The notes: generated by a model from the sequence alone, not told the origin. A stretch of 64,000 nucleotides of DNA from Prionace glauca (GCA_037974335.1 CM075760.1:8181432-8245431); one strand, 5' to 3'; shown: positions 7,709 to 18,209, numbered from the stretch's first letter. Numbers and translations are program-made.

Positions 7709-8857
7709 ATGGAGAAACCATGGAAATGTGCAGACTGTGGGACGGGATTCAATTACCCGTCTGAATTGGAAACCCATCGACGTATTCACACTGGGGAGAG
7801 ACCATTCACCTGCTCTGTGTGTGGGAAGGGATTCACTCAGGCATCCAGCCTGTACACACACCAGCATGTCCATACTGGTGAGAGGCCATTCACCTGTCTT
7901 CAGTGTGGGAAGGGATTTAATGCCTTATCAAACCTCCGGAATCACCACCAGGTTCACTCTGATCAGAGACCATTTAAATGTTCTGATTGTGAGAAGAGCT
8001 TTAAAAGCAGAAAGGATTTATTGATTCACCAACGCACTCACACTGGGGAGAGGCCGTTCATCTGCAACATGTGTGGTAAGGGATTCACTCAGTCGTCCCA
8101 CCTCCTGACACACCAAAGTGTTCACACTGATCAGAGACCATTTAAATGTTCTGACTGTGAGAAGAACTTTAAAAGCAGAAAGGATTTATTGATTCACCAA
8201 CGCACTCACACTGGAGAGAGGCCGTTCATCTGCCCCGTGTGTGGAAAGGGATTCACTTGTTCATCACAGCTCCTGAAACACCGATTTGTTCACACTGATC
8301 AGAGACCTATCAATTGTTCTGAATGTGAGAAAACATTTAAAAGCAAAAAGGATCTTCTGAAACACCAGCGCACTCACACTGGGGAGAGGCCATTCACCTG
8401 CTCTCTCTGTGGGAAGGGATTCACTCGATTAGCCCACCTTCTGAGACACCGTCGAGTTCACACTGGGGAGAGGCCATTCACCTGCCCTGTGTGTTGTCAG
8501 GAATTCATTGACACATCCGACCTTCTGATACACCGGCGAATTCACACTGGAGAGAGACCTTACACTTGCCTCCTGTGCAGCAAGAGATTCACTCAGTCAT
8601 CGCACCTGACTACACACCAACTTGTTCACACTGATCAGAGACCTTTTGAATGTTCTGATTGTGAGAAGAGATTTAAAAGTAAACAGAATCTGCTGAAACA
8701 CCAGCGAGTTCACACTGGGGAAAGGCCGTTCAACTGTTCCATGTGTGGGAAGGGATTCTCTCAGTCAAGCAACCTGCTGAAACATCAGCAAGTTCACAGG
8801 CGACAGCAGGGGTTGGATTCTGCTGTTATTGCTGCTGTTAATCAGATCCAGGACTGA
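7709..8857 (+). CDS. G2: C2H2 zinc-finger protein, 13 fingers
   Basis: A 382-residue protein starts [11 protein letters not shown], the start shared by G3, G7, G8 and G9. Thirteen C2H2 fingers fill it, with all ligands seen. Fingers of the TDQRPFKCSDCEK-FKS-KDLL type alternate with TGERPF-C-CGKGFT types, giving a two-finger repeat unit. The C-terminal tail GLDSAVIAAVNQIQD resembles the G5 tail. It is probably a nuclear sequence-specific DNA-binding protein; the target is unknown. Its natural Kozak context was moved 126 bp upstream by the LINE insertion; the context is now CAATAATCATGG, with G at +4 but no A at -3. This is one of the best-preserved genes in the window. Confidence 0.92.
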   Translation: MEKPWKCADCGTGFNYPSELETHRRIHTGERPFTCSVCGKGFTQASSLYTHQHVHTGERPFTCLQCGKGFNALSNLRNHHQVHSDQRPFKCSDCEKSFKSRKDLLIHQRTHTGERPFICNMCGKGFTQSSHLLTHQSVHTDQRPFKCSDCEKNFKSRKDLLIHQRTHTGERPFICPVCGKGFTCSSQLLKHRFVHTDQRPINCSECEKTFKSKKDLLKHQRTHTGERPFTCSLCGKGFTRLAHLLRHRRVHTGERPFTCPVCCQEFIDTSDLLIHRRIHTGERPYTCLLCSKRFTQSSHLTTHQLVHTDQRPFECSDCEKRFKSKQNLLKHQRVHTGERPFNCSMCGKGFSQSSNLLKHQQVHRRQQGLDSAVIAAVNQIQD

Positions 8858-8865
8858 ATAGTGTC

Positions 8866-9204
8866 TGGTTACCAGTGAGGTTCCACAGTTTTGTGGTATA
8901 TATCAATAACTTAGACTTAAATGTAAGGTTCATGATTCAGTTTGCAGATGATACAACAATTGTATTTGTGTTTAACAATCCAGAAGAAAGCCGTGGACTG
9001 CAGGAAGATATCAGTGGGCTGGTCAGATGGGCAGAAAAATGGCACATGGAATTCGATCTGGAGCAGTGAGGGAGAATGAATTTGGGACATTAGACAAGAC
9101 AAGGGAATGAACAATAAAGGGGATGATGCTGAGAATTACAGAGGATCAGAGAGAATTTGGAGTCAACATCCAGACATCCATGAAGGAGGCTGGACATTTA
9201 GATC
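8866..9204 (+). mobile_element. CR1 RT fragment just past the G2 stop
   Basis: The frame VVYINNLDLNVRF...QFADDTTI...GLVRWAEKWHMEFD is CR1 RT motif C and its downstream block. It begins 9 bp after the G2 stop, so the gene's own 3' UTR is displaced. Confidence 0.75.
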
Positions 9205-9262
9205 CAAAAGATTAACTCTGTTTCTCCACACAGATGCTGCCAGACCCAACATATTCTGTTTA
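9205..9262 (-). repeat. Fragment of the 'atgctggaaaatct' shark repeat
   Basis: 'aactctgtttctccacacagatgctgcc' is the reverse complement of the repeat at 15.8, 40.1 and 51.2 kb. Confidence 0.5.
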
Positions 9263-9264
9263 TA

Positions 9265-9700
9265 TTTATAAAATGCTAATCAGAGCAAGCTAGAGAACTG
9301 AGCACAGTTCTGGTCACCAGATTAATCAATTATAAAAGTATATGTCAAGTAAATCTTGTGGCAGAAAGCTGAAGCCAGTTGGCAAGTTTTTAATATCATT
9401 ACAATCTGTTCAATTTTCAAATCTAATGAATGAAAGATTGAAGGATTAGGAGGGTTAGTGAAGGAATCATTTCACCGAGAGTCATGGGGATCTGGAACTC
9501 ACTGCCTGAAAGGATAGGAGAGGCACAAACCCTCATCACATTAAACAGGAACTTAGATATGCAGTTCAGATTTTGCAGCACACAGAGGGACAGATCAAGA
9601 GCTGGAAAGTAGGACAAAACTGGACAATACTTTTCCAGCCAGCACAGACATGATGGGCTGAATGGCCTCCTGCTGTTCAGTGAATGTTCTATATTTCAGT
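9265..9700 (+). mobile_element. CR1 3' portion, decayed
   Basis: Blocks for the RT thumb ('gagcacagttctggtcacc'), the C-terminus ('ggatctggaactcactgcc') and the 3' UTR ('gatgggctgaatggcctcctg') occur in CR1 order. It probably belongs to the 8,866 element. Confidence 0.65.
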
Positions 9701-9944
9701 TCTGACAGTTGGAGTTTGTTTCTGCTGGTGTTAATACCTCCTTGAACTGGGCTGCAGTGTAATATTTTGGATAAATGCGAAATCGGCTTGATTAAAACAC
9801 ACCAGAGTAGCTTTTTATGTCTTTCCCACTGTGTTATCTGATTGTACTCTGATTTTCTTATCAGTAATATAACTAATCTCAGTCACCCCAATCTAAGAAT
9901 GATTAAGTAAATTCCTTCCCTATCAGCACTGCGAGCGTACCTCA

Positions 9945-10065
9945 AATCACAGGGACTGCAGCGGTTCAGGAAGGGCAGCTCACCACCACCTCAAGGATAA
10001 TTAGGAATAGACAATAAAAATACTGGCCTAGTCGGTGACACCCACACTCCATGAAAGAAAATGTA
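9945..10065 (+). mobile_element. SINE body and 3' tail
   Basis: It reads 'gcagcggttcaggaagg', 'agctcaccaccacctc', then a degraded 'atagacaataaa..tactggcc' tail. This 3' tail is shared with the copies at 13.4 and 22.6 kb. Confidence 0.6.
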
Positions 10066-10179
10066 TATTCAAGATTTAATTAAGGCAGGACAGGATTCTT
10101 TGGATTATAAGTTTTACAACATTAAATTAACATTAAAATTATTATTAAAGGATAGGCGTTTGCATATCAATCCAGGGAA

Positions 10180-10410
10180 ATTTCCAAGATGATGCTGGAG
10201 TGTGGTGACTTCTTGCAAGCTGTGCCCAGCAAACCCTCTAATTCTATCTTCTACTTGTTCTACACTTCTAAAACTTTATTCTAACTCTTATGACTGTAAC
10301 ACTGTATTCTGCATCCTCTCCTCTACGTAAGGTACCCTTTCTCTGTACGGCACACAAGAAACAATACTTTTCACTGTATGTTAATACATTGACAATAATA
10401 AATCAAATCA
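10180..10410 (+). mobile_element. Retroposon 3' end with AATCAAATCA tail
   Basis: It runs from CAAGATGATGCTGGAGTG to 'ttttcactgtatgttaatac' and ends AATAATAAATCAAATCA. The copy at 13.7 kb (-) has the same 3' part joined to an L2-like LINE C-terminus, so both are likely LINE-derived. Confidence 0.55.
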
Positions 10411-11054
10411 GACAATGACTTTTGCAACTTTATCTAGGTGTTAATCCATCACAGCATTCCGCTCTCAAAACTTTGTCTCAGATACAGTCCCACTTGCTGA
10501 CATGGACATGTGAATCTTGCCTTGAGTGAGTGTCTTCAGTAATTAGCCAGCAACAAATCATTACAGAGCCCTGGCTTTTAACCCCTGAGTGGCCAGCACC
10601 CTGTGTCAGAGTCAAGCTTCTCCTTGGTTAATTAGCTCAAGCTGCTGCTTGGGTTCATCCAATTTATTCTTCGGCACATTGACCACCCAGTCTCAGTACA
10701 TCAGAGAAGAATACAAGAGAGCTAAAATCTCTTGATTTTGAAGTATTTTGCTATCCACTGGATCAAACTAAAGATTATAATGTACCATTCCTTGGGACCT
10801 TTATCAGAGATCCTTCATTATTAGAACAGTTTGTCTGAAATTACTGTTTCTCACACAAACAGAGAGACATGTAATAATTCAACTTGACAAGTTTTGGATG
10901 AAAATCCAGTCTTTCCAATATGATTATTGATTCATTATTTATAACTTAATCAAGGTTCATCAATTGTACAATAATCTGTTTCATGACTGGTTACTCCCTT
11001 CATAGTTTGATTCATATATGTGGTTAATAAAGAAAACAAAATGAGCTATTTCAT
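10411..11054. other. No gene recognised
   Basis: AT-rich unique-looking DNA with no long frame or repeat that I recognise. Confidence 0.4.
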
Positions 11055-11705
11055 CACGTCGAGTCATAGAGGTTTACAACATGGAAACAGGCACTTCGGC
11101 CCAACTTGTCCATGGTGCCCTTTTTTTTAAACCCCTAAACTAATCCCAATTGCCTGCATTTGGCCCATATCCTTCAATACCCATCTTACCCATGTAACTA
11201 TCTAAATGCCTTTTCAAAGCCAACATTGTACCCGCCTCTACTACTACCTCTGACAACCTGTTCCAGATGCTCACCACTCTCTGTGTGAAAAAATTGCCCC
11301 CTGGATACTTTTGTATCTCTCCCCTCTCACCTTAAACCTATGCACTATAGTTTTAAACTCCCCTACCTTTGGGAAAAGGTATTGACTATCTAGCTGCTCT
11401 GTGCCCCTCATTATTTTATAGACCTCTATAAGATCATCCCTCAACCTCCTACGCTCCAGAGGAAAATCCCCAGTCTATCCAGCCTCTCCTTATAACTCAA
11501 TCCATCAAGTCCCGGTAGCATCCTAGTAAATCTTTTCTGCATTCTTTCTAGTTTAATAATACACTGTCTATAATAAGGTGACCAGAATGGCACACAATAT
11601 TCCAAATGTGGCCTTACCAATGTCTTGTATAACTTCAACAAGAAATTCCAACTCCTGTATTCAATGTTCTGACCGATGAAACCAAGCATACTGAATGCCT
11701 ACTGC
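11055..11705 (-). mobile_element. CR1 LINE 3' part
   Basis: The minus strand encodes the CR1 thumb region (TLVRPHLEYCVPFWSPYYRQ, then RMQKRFTRMLPGLDGLSYKE) and a 3' UTR ending at 'cataggtttacaacatgg'. The frame breaks after the SYKERL block. Confidence 0.8.
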
Positions 11706-11716
11706 ACCTAAGCTAC

Positions 11717-11906
11717 ACATCTTGGGATGCCAAGGGGCAATTTAGCATAGCCAATCAAGCTGACCTGTACATCATTGGCCTGTGGGAGGGAACAGGAGCA
11801 CCCGGAGGAAACACATGCAGATCTGGGGAGAACATGCAAACTCTGCACAAACTCTGACCCAAGCCAGGAATTGAACCTGGGTCACTGGTGCTTTGAGGCA
11901 GCAAAT
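11717..11906 (-). mobile_element. tRNA-derived SINE (HE1-like), partial
   Basis: It reads 'ggggcaatttagcatagcc' to 'aattgaacctgggtc', the complement of the box B-containing head. Box A is lost. Confidence 0.75.
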
Positions 11907-12099
11907 CTCTTTTAAGGTTCCCCCTTGTCCTAGCTCTAAACTCACATCTTACTCCAGTTTCTCTCACCTCCTCTTAGACTTCAGGATGGTGCAAGCAGGC
12001 ATTTAAGACACATTTTCATGAACACCTGAAAAGCTCTCGCATAAGCTGAATTTGAACCTGGATCCCCGGAGCTGTGTGGCGTAACTGTTGTTTCATTCT

Positions 12100-12195
12100 T
12101 TTTGCTGCTTGATGCTCAGTGACAACATATAAAAGCCCTGCTCAGGGCTCTGTTCCTTGGTTAGAGCTGATTGTGTAGCGAGGTTATCAATGAGT
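12100..12195 (+). repeat. Direct repeat copy 1
   Basis: 'gctcagtgacaacatataaaagccctg' through 'ttatcaatgagttt' recurs at 12,953-13,032. The second copy lacks about 17 bp. Confidence 0.7.
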
Positions 12196-12666
12196 TTCAG
12201 ATGTAAATTCCCACGCAATGAAGAGCAGAATCATGTGAGTTTTTTCCTGCTCCACCGTCTGAACCAATAACTGACTGCACCAAGTGAAGTGCTGGATGAT
12301 GGGATTGGAATCGATTGGTGTTCGATGGCCAGTGCAGACACGATGGGTTAAAAGACCTCTTTTTGTGCTGTCAAACTTCATGAGGAAGTAGGGTTGTTGA
12401 TGTGCTGTCTGGCTGGGTGATATTTGGAGGAGCTGTCTCCCTGGGGCTGAACTAAAGCATTCCATAATAATGTGAGCCTTGTAAGGAGCTCTTGGTGACA
12501 CATAAAATCTCCTCGCTCTGCTGAGTGACACTTTTTCATGTATTTCAGCCAGTTTGGGGAAAGACCCTGAGTGACAGCTCAGGAATTTAACAGCTAGGTA
12601 CTGTGAACTCACTCACAAATCACATATGACACATTGGATGTTGCGATACATTCAAATTTTAACTAC

Positions 12667-12925
12667 TGTTCATAGAAGCATGGAATCCCTACCGTTCAGA
12701 AGAGGCTATTCGACCTATCAATTCTGCATTGACTCTCTGACAGAGTATCTCACCCAGGCCCTTTCCTCTGCTCTATTCCTCCAACCCCACACACTACCAT
12801 GGCTAATCCATCTAACCTACACATCTTTGGACTGTCAGAGGAAACCAGAGCACCCAAAGGAAACCCACACAGACATGGGGAGAGCATGACAGACAGTCAC
12901 CCAAGCAGGATTTGAAGCCAAGTTA
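12667..12925 (-). mobile_element. tRNA-derived SINE (HE1-like), decayed
   Basis: It starts 'catggaatccctaccgttcag' and passes 'aacctacacatctttgg' to 'aaacccacacagacatgggg'. This is the standard order of the SINE in reverse. Confidence 0.7.
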
Positions 12926-12952
12926 GGCTGTGTGGCCTGCATGCCATTCCAC

Positions 12953-13032
12953 TCTTTCTGCTTAATGCTCAGTGACAACATATGAAAGCCCTGGTCAGAG
13001 CTGATTGTGCAGTGAGGTTTATCAATGGGTTT
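12953..13032 (+). repeat. Direct repeat copy 2
   Basis: Second copy of 12,100-12,195. A SINE lies between the two copies. Confidence 0.7.
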
Positions 13033-13424
13033 TAAGAGATGTATAAGATGATGAATGGGATGGATAGGATAGAAGTGGAAAGACTCTTCCCGCTCAGAAA
13101 GGATAATAGGACTAGGGGGCACAGTCTCAAGATAAAGGGGGGGGGGGGCGGTTTAGAACAGAATTGAGGAGGAACTTCTTCACTCAAAGGGTGGTGAATC
13201 TCTGGAATTCTCAGCCTGTTGAAGTGGTGGAGGCTGCCTCGCTAAATATTTTTAAGAAACGGGTTGATGGGTTTTTGATAAGAGAGGGGATTAAGGGTTA
13301 TGGGGAGAGGGCGGGAAAGTGGAACTGAGCCACGACAGATCAGCCATGATCTTATTGAATGGCGGGGCAGGCTCGAGGGGCTAGATAGAGGGCCTACTCC
13401 TGCTCCTATTTCTTACGTTCTAAT
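13033..13424 (+). mobile_element. CR1-A LINE 3' fragment
   Basis: It matches the CR1-A C-terminal coding part and 3' UTR ('ctcctgctcctatttcttacg' end). A 12-G run breaks the frame, as in the 1,711 copy. Confidence 0.85.
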
Positions 13425-13690
13425 CCCACCATGGCAGAAGGTGAAATTTGAATTCAATTAAAAAAATTAAGAACCTACTGATGACTATGAAACCATTGTC
13501 GATTGTCAGAAAAACGGATCTGATTCACTAATGCCCTTTCGGGAAGGAAATCTGCAGAACTTCCCTGGTCTGGCCTACATGTGACTCCAGAGCCACAGTG
13601 ATGTGGTTAACTCTCAAATGCCCTCAGGCAACTAGGGATGGGGAATAAATGCTGGCCAGCCAGCGATACCCATGTCCCACAAATGAATTT
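13425..13690 (+). mobile_element. SINE body ('caataaatgctggcc' tail family)
   Basis: The order 'gaaatttgaattcaatt', 'aaaccattgtcgattgtc', 'ctggcctacatgtgactcc', 'ggggaataaatgctggcc' is the inverse of the copy at 22.6-23.4 kb. The tRNA head is missing. Confidence 0.7.
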
Positions 13691-13703
13691 TTAAAATGCC
13701 TAT

Positions 13704-14045
13704 TTGATTTGATTTATTATTGTCACGTGTATTAGTTTACAGTGAAAAGTATTGTTTCTTACGCTATACAGACAGCATACTGTACAAAGGGAAGGAGAGG
13801 GTGCAAAATGTTACAGTCAGAGGTGTATGTGTTAGGTCCACTCAAAAGTCTGCTGACAGCATGCAAGAAGCTGTTTTTGACTTGGCTGATACATGTCCTC
13901 AGACTTTTGTCTCTTTTTCTCAATGGACGAAGATGAAAGAGAGAATGTCCGGGGTGCATGGGTTACTTAATAATGATGGCTGCTTTTCCAAGGCAGTGGG
14001 AGACTGGTTTGAGTGAGGGATTGGGCTTTGTTCACAATCTGAGTG
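13704..14045 (-). mobile_element. L2-like LINE C-terminus and 3' end
   Basis: The minus strand reads LRTCISQVKNSFLHAVSRLL, a decayed form of the RT C-terminus (RT..L.NSFFP.A...LN) common in L2-type LINEs. A 3' UTR ending 'aataataaatcaaatcaaat' follows. Confidence 0.6.
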
Positions 14046-14059
14046 TGTCTGTGCGCACA

Positions 14060-14150
14060 CTCAATGGTTGATCTAGGGGATTTTCACAGTTACTTTATTG
14101 TAGCATTAACGTAAGCCTATTTGTGACACCAATAAACAAGTTTAAACTTA
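14060..14150 (+). mobile_element. 3' tail of a second SINE subfamily
   Basis: 'gggattttcacagttacttt' through 'aagcctatttgtgacacc' and 'aataaacaagtttaaactt' is the tail seen inverted at 58.6 kb. Confidence 0.6.
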
Positions 14151-14155
14151 TCTAC

Positions 14156-14750
14156 AAACTATCGTTGATGCTTCCAGTGAGCCTGTGAGAGAATGGGCCT
14201 CAGACTAAACATCAAGGAAACAAAGGCTCTCTCCCAGCCCACTCCTGCTCCCCCTCCCGCCCACCAAAATCCACGTTGAGCCCCTGGACAATGTGGATAA
14301 TTTCCCACATCTTGGGAGCCTCCTGTCGACACAGGCAGACATCGGTGATGAAATCCAGCAGTGACTCCAATACGCCAGTGCAAGCTTCGGGCACATGAGG
14401 AACAGAGTGTTCGAAGCCCGAGACTTCAAATCCAGCACCAAGCTCATGGTCTACAGAGCAGCTGTGGTCCCCGCCCTCCTGTATCCATCAGAAACATAGA
14501 CAGTGAACAGCAGACACCTCAAATCCCTGGAGAGATGTCACCAAAGTTTCCTCCACAAAATCCTGCAAATCCACTGGCAGGATAGGCATACCAATGTGAG
14601 TGTCCTCTCCCGGGCCAATTTCCCCAGTAGGGAGGCACTGATCACACTCGACCAGCTGTGATGGGCAGGTCACATTGTCCTCAAGCCCCACACAAGACTC
14701 CCGAAACAAGTGCTGTACTCCAAGCTCCGCAATGGCAAACTGTTGGAGAA
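14156..14750 (+). mobile_element. RTE-like LINE RT fragment, decayed
   Basis: Frames give FPHLGSLLSTQADIGDEIQ, KLMVYRAAVVPALLYPSET, HLKSLERCHQSFLHKILQIHW and NVSVLSRANF. These match the C-terminal part of RTs often annotated 'craniofacial development protein 2-like' or endonuclease-RT. Several stops and indels are present, so it is old. This clade differs from the CR1 elements around it. Confidence 0.65.
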
Positions 14751-15774
14751 AATTCCTAATAATTTTGAGAAATTTGAAAGCATTAGGCATTTCAGACACC
14801 ACCAGCATTAAGTTAAATGACATAGAATGTCAGAGGGTAAAATGCAATTAATGATTAAAGTATTAATGATTTTCTTTGTATGGAAAATGATTGGTTTACA
14901 ACGAATGAAAGACGGGAGAATTTGACATGAAGAATGTATAATTGATCTATCCTTAGCATTTTATGTCAGAGTTATTGCAGAGATCAGGATACTTCTCTTC
15001 CAGAGAAGTATTAAACTGTCCAATAATGTTTCCCTTTGATTGTTGGTCAAATAAAAGATAAGTCTTCAAACTGGGACACTGGCTTTCGTGAGTCTGTATT
15101 CTCTGAAGGTTTTGGCAATACCTGCTCTCCAGTGGTAATGTACCCAGTGTGTTGGTGGCAATGAACTCAGAAGAATCATTCAACACTCAAGCCAGATTCA
15201 ATCGACAAACAGTTTATTGAGTTACCATTACCACCTGTAAAATTTTTGTTCTTTATTTGGGGTTGAGGTGACAATGAGAGAATTCTCAGTTATTCCAAAT
15301 TCCTCCAGGATTCACTTAAAATTTCCAGATTTAACTAGTTCAAATAAATCCACAATTATAAACTAAAATAGACACGAGTTTCCGATTGATTTAAAAACAA
15401 ATCAACTGATTGCTGAAAGGGTTAACTTTTCTACAGAGCCTAAAGGGGTGGGGAGTGAGCAGAAAAAACTTGCACGTAATTATGGCATTTTACATAATTT
15501 CAAAACTTTTCTAACAACAAAACAAACTTGATTTTAAACTTCATCTATTCATTTTTTTGTTACATTCCTCAACCTAATTATTGTAATTTGATCAGTTATT
15601 GTTAGGGATGGTAACTTCTGTGCTTTATAAACTGATTCACTCATTTTGTTAATTCTACATGGGCTCGGAGAATCAGCAGCCAGACTTCTTCATTCTTTCC
15701 CTTTTTTACCTCTCCCACCACTCCCTCTGTTTTGGGGAGGGTCGTGGGGATTCCAAATCTCATTTTATCATAAA
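14751..15774. other. No gene recognised
   Basis: AT-rich DNA. The frames at 14,953-15,186 (-) and 15,646-16,017 (+) show no domain. Confidence 0.4.
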
Positions 15775-15895
15775 AGTGAAATACTGCGGATGCTGGAAAA
15801 TCTCAGCAGGTCTGACAGCATCTGTGGAGAGAGAATAGAGTCAATGTCTCGAGTCTGGATGACCCTTTATCAGAGCTCTTATGAAGTGTCATCCA
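15775..15895 (+). repeat. 'atgctggaaaatctcagcag' shark repeat
   Basis: It starts 'gcggatgctggaaaatctcag' and ends 'gaccctttatcagagctc'. Other copies are at 40.1, 51.2 (+), 9.2 and 47.5 kb (-). The copy at 51.2 kb has a target duplication, so the repeat is mobile. Confidence 0.7.
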
Positions 15896-16487
15896 GACGC
15901 GAAAAGGCTCTATTCTCGAACCGTTTTATTGATAGGTTTTGTGTTCTTAGTTTCCAAATGGCAGGTAAGAGACCTGTCCGGTACCCACTCGATTTTTCAC
16001 TGGCCATGATGGGGTAAGATAATAACCATTACGATCCACTCTCAGAGGATCCACTTTTCAGTCCAGTGCTACTTGGAATATACCATCACTTCACTGACGA
16101 TCGGGTCACAAATCAGTCACCGTTTTTATCACAAATTTAAGATAAATTAAACAATCCCTGAGAACACTTCTTAATTTCTTAACCAACTATCTACCACTGT
16201 TTGTTGATTGGTCAGACCCCCATTTTTTACAGATTCATGTATCTCAGCCACTGAACACCAGCCAGTCCTGGGATAAGTTTAATTCCAACTCATTCTGAGT
16301 AAATATTCTTACCAGATCCTCTGTTGGGGCCCTGCTTTAATAGTCCGAAATTGCAGAAACTGAGCTGTCACAGGAATGTGGTCAAGATAGTCCAGCCCCA
16401 TAATGTCTCACACTCAGTCTGCAGTCCTTCAATTATAACAGAATATGTGTCTGTATGTAGCTGCCTCGGCCACGGTCAACCCCAACA
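15896..16487. other. No gene recognised
   Basis: No domain or repeat is recognised. Confidence 0.35.
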
Positions 16488-16545
16488 CTGCCTTCTTGAA
16501 CTGCTACAGTGTCTGTAAATACACCCACAGTGCTGTTAGGGAGGG
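16488..16545 (+). repeat. Short shark repeat fragment
   Basis: 'cttcttgaactgctacagtg' to 'gctgttagggagggatttcc' matches the repeat at 35.8 kb. Confidence 0.5.
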
Positions 16546-16609
16546 ATTTCCAGCTACACATTCCAGACTTTCACTAACTGTAGGTGGATTCCAGATTGAT
16601 ATATTCCAT

Positions 16610-17290
16610 TCAGCCACACCCAAGGTGAGTTATCCCAATTTCATTATTGTCCGGACAATATATCCACAATCTCTTGAAAACAGCAATTCAACATTCCCAT
16701 TTGATTTCAGGTATTAACATATTCTGTTAGTTTGTTCTTTATTGTCAATGTCAGGCTGGGGTTGTTCCCCTTGGAGCAAAGGGTTGAGGGGAGATTTGAC
16801 AGAGGTGGACAAGATTCTGACAGATTTAAATAAGGTGGACAAAGAAAAATTGTTCCCATTCGCTGATGGGACAAGGACGAGGGTGGACACAGATTTAAGG
16901 TTTTGAGTCAGAGATGCAGGGGAAGGAATGTGAGGAAGGGTATTTTACGGCAGCGAATGGTATTGACTTGGAACCCGCTCCCTATGAGGGTGGAGGAAGT
17001 GGAAACAATCAATTACAAAGGAAATTGGAAGGGCATTTGGGAGGTTTCAAACAGAAATGCTGACTAAATATCTCTGACCTTCCTAACACCCTGTCATTCT
17101 GTGATTCTTGTTAAATATCACAACAAAGCTGAAAGAGCATCAGCCCACTGGAGGCAAAGCCATGAGACCAGCCAGTCCAGCAGAAAGAAACCCTCCCCAA
17201 TGACCAGCTGTGAGAATGAACAAAATGCAGTCCTGGATGTAACTGAGAGCTGAAACAGTAACAGCAGAATCCAACCCTGAATATCAATCG
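16610..17290. repeat. Segmental duplication, copy 1 (3' side of G3)
   Basis: This block, including a CR1 RT fragment (about 16,750-17,045, +), is repeated in the same order at 55,510-56,220 next to G9. The duplication therefore covered the gene and at least 0.6 kb past it. Confidence 0.75.
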
Positions 17291-17514
17291 TGAACTTGTT
17301 GGTGTCTCAGCAGCTGGGATGAAATTCTGAACCCTTTCTATACACTGAGCTGGTGAATGGTTTCTCCCCAGTGTGAACACACTGGTGTCTCCACAGGCTG
17401 GTTGAATCACTGAATCCCTTCCCACGTGCAGAGCAGCTGAATGGTTTCTCCCCAGTGTGACCACGCTGATGTCTCAGCAAGTGGGATAGTCGAGTGAATC
17501 CCTTTCCACACTGA
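17283..17514 (-). pseudogene. G3 downstream fingers after the stop
   Basis: In frame with G3 past its TGA are three more finger remnants. Finger 9 ([20 protein letters not shown]) lacks only its first Cys, finger 10 has Cys changed to Arg (CSARGKGF), and finger 11 is degraded (TSSVYRKGS). These fingers are decaying. Confidence 0.75.
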
Positions 17515-17516
17515 GA

Positions 17517-18209
17517 TCAGGGTAATGTTCTCTCCCCAGTGTGAACTCGCTTGTGTTTCTGTAAAGTCGATAACACAGTGAATCCTTTCCCACACTGAGA
17601 GCAGGTGAACGGCCTCTCCCCAGTGTGAATTCGCTGGTGTGTCTGCAGATTGGATAACTGGTTGAATTCCTTCCCACACTGAGAGCAGGTGAATGGCTTC
17701 TCCCCAGTGTGAACTCGCTGGTGTCTCCGCAGTCTGGATGAGTCAGTGAATCCCTTCCCACACTGAGAGCAGGTGAATGGTCTCTCCCCAGTGTGAACTC
17801 GCTGGTGTGTCCGCAGGTTGGATGACTGAATGAATCCCTCCCCACACTGAGAGCAGGTGTATGGCCTCTCCCCAGTGTGAATTCGCTCGTGTGTCCGCAG
17901 AATGGATAACTGGTTGAATCCCTTTCCACATTGAGAGCAGGTGAATGGTCTCTCCCCAGTGTGAACTCGCTGATGTGTCAGCAGGTTGGATGACTGAGTG
18001 AATCCCTTCCCACACTGAGAGCAGGTGAAAGGTTTCTCTCCAGTGTGAAGTCGCTGGTGTGACTGCAGGTGGCGGAACCGAATGAATCCCTCCCCACATT
18101 GAGAGCAGATGAACGGCCCCTCTCCATTGTGGCTACGCTGATGAGCATCCAGCAGAGATGGGTATCTGTATCTCTTTCCACAGTCTGCACATTTCCATGG
18201 TTTCTCCAT
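17517..18209 (-). CDS. G3: C2H2 zinc-finger protein, 8 fingers, truncated
   Basis: A 230-residue protein starts [17 protein letters not shown]. Eight intact C2H2 fingers, mostly of the [10 protein letters not shown] type, follow. The frame stops at TGA where TGC/TGT for the first Cys of finger 9 is expected (sequence ends TGERTLP). More finger sequence continues in frame for 0.2 kb, so the protein has lost its C-terminal fingers. Eight fingers may still bind DNA. Exon layout is like G8 and G9: acceptor at 18,497-18,498, a donor GTAAGT at 18,826-18,831 (minus strand), and a CCAAT promoter near 18.95 kb. The nearest relative by flanking DNA is G9. Confidence 0.88.
   Translation of the reverse strand: MEKPWKCADCGKRYRYPSLLDAHQRSHNGEGPFICSQCGEGFIRFRHLQSHQRLHTGEKPFTCSQCGKGFTQSSNLLTHQRVHTGERPFTCSQCGKGFNQLSILRTHERIHTGERPYTCSQCGEGFIQSSNLRTHQRVHTGERPFTCSQCGKGFTDSSRLRRHQRVHTGEKPFTCSQCGKEFNQLSNLQTHQRIHTGERPFTCSQCGKGFTVLSTLQKHKRVHTGERTLP

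Noticed and set aside
15775-15895. CRISPR-like repeat family
   Set aside because: Copies are dispersed and lack spacers.
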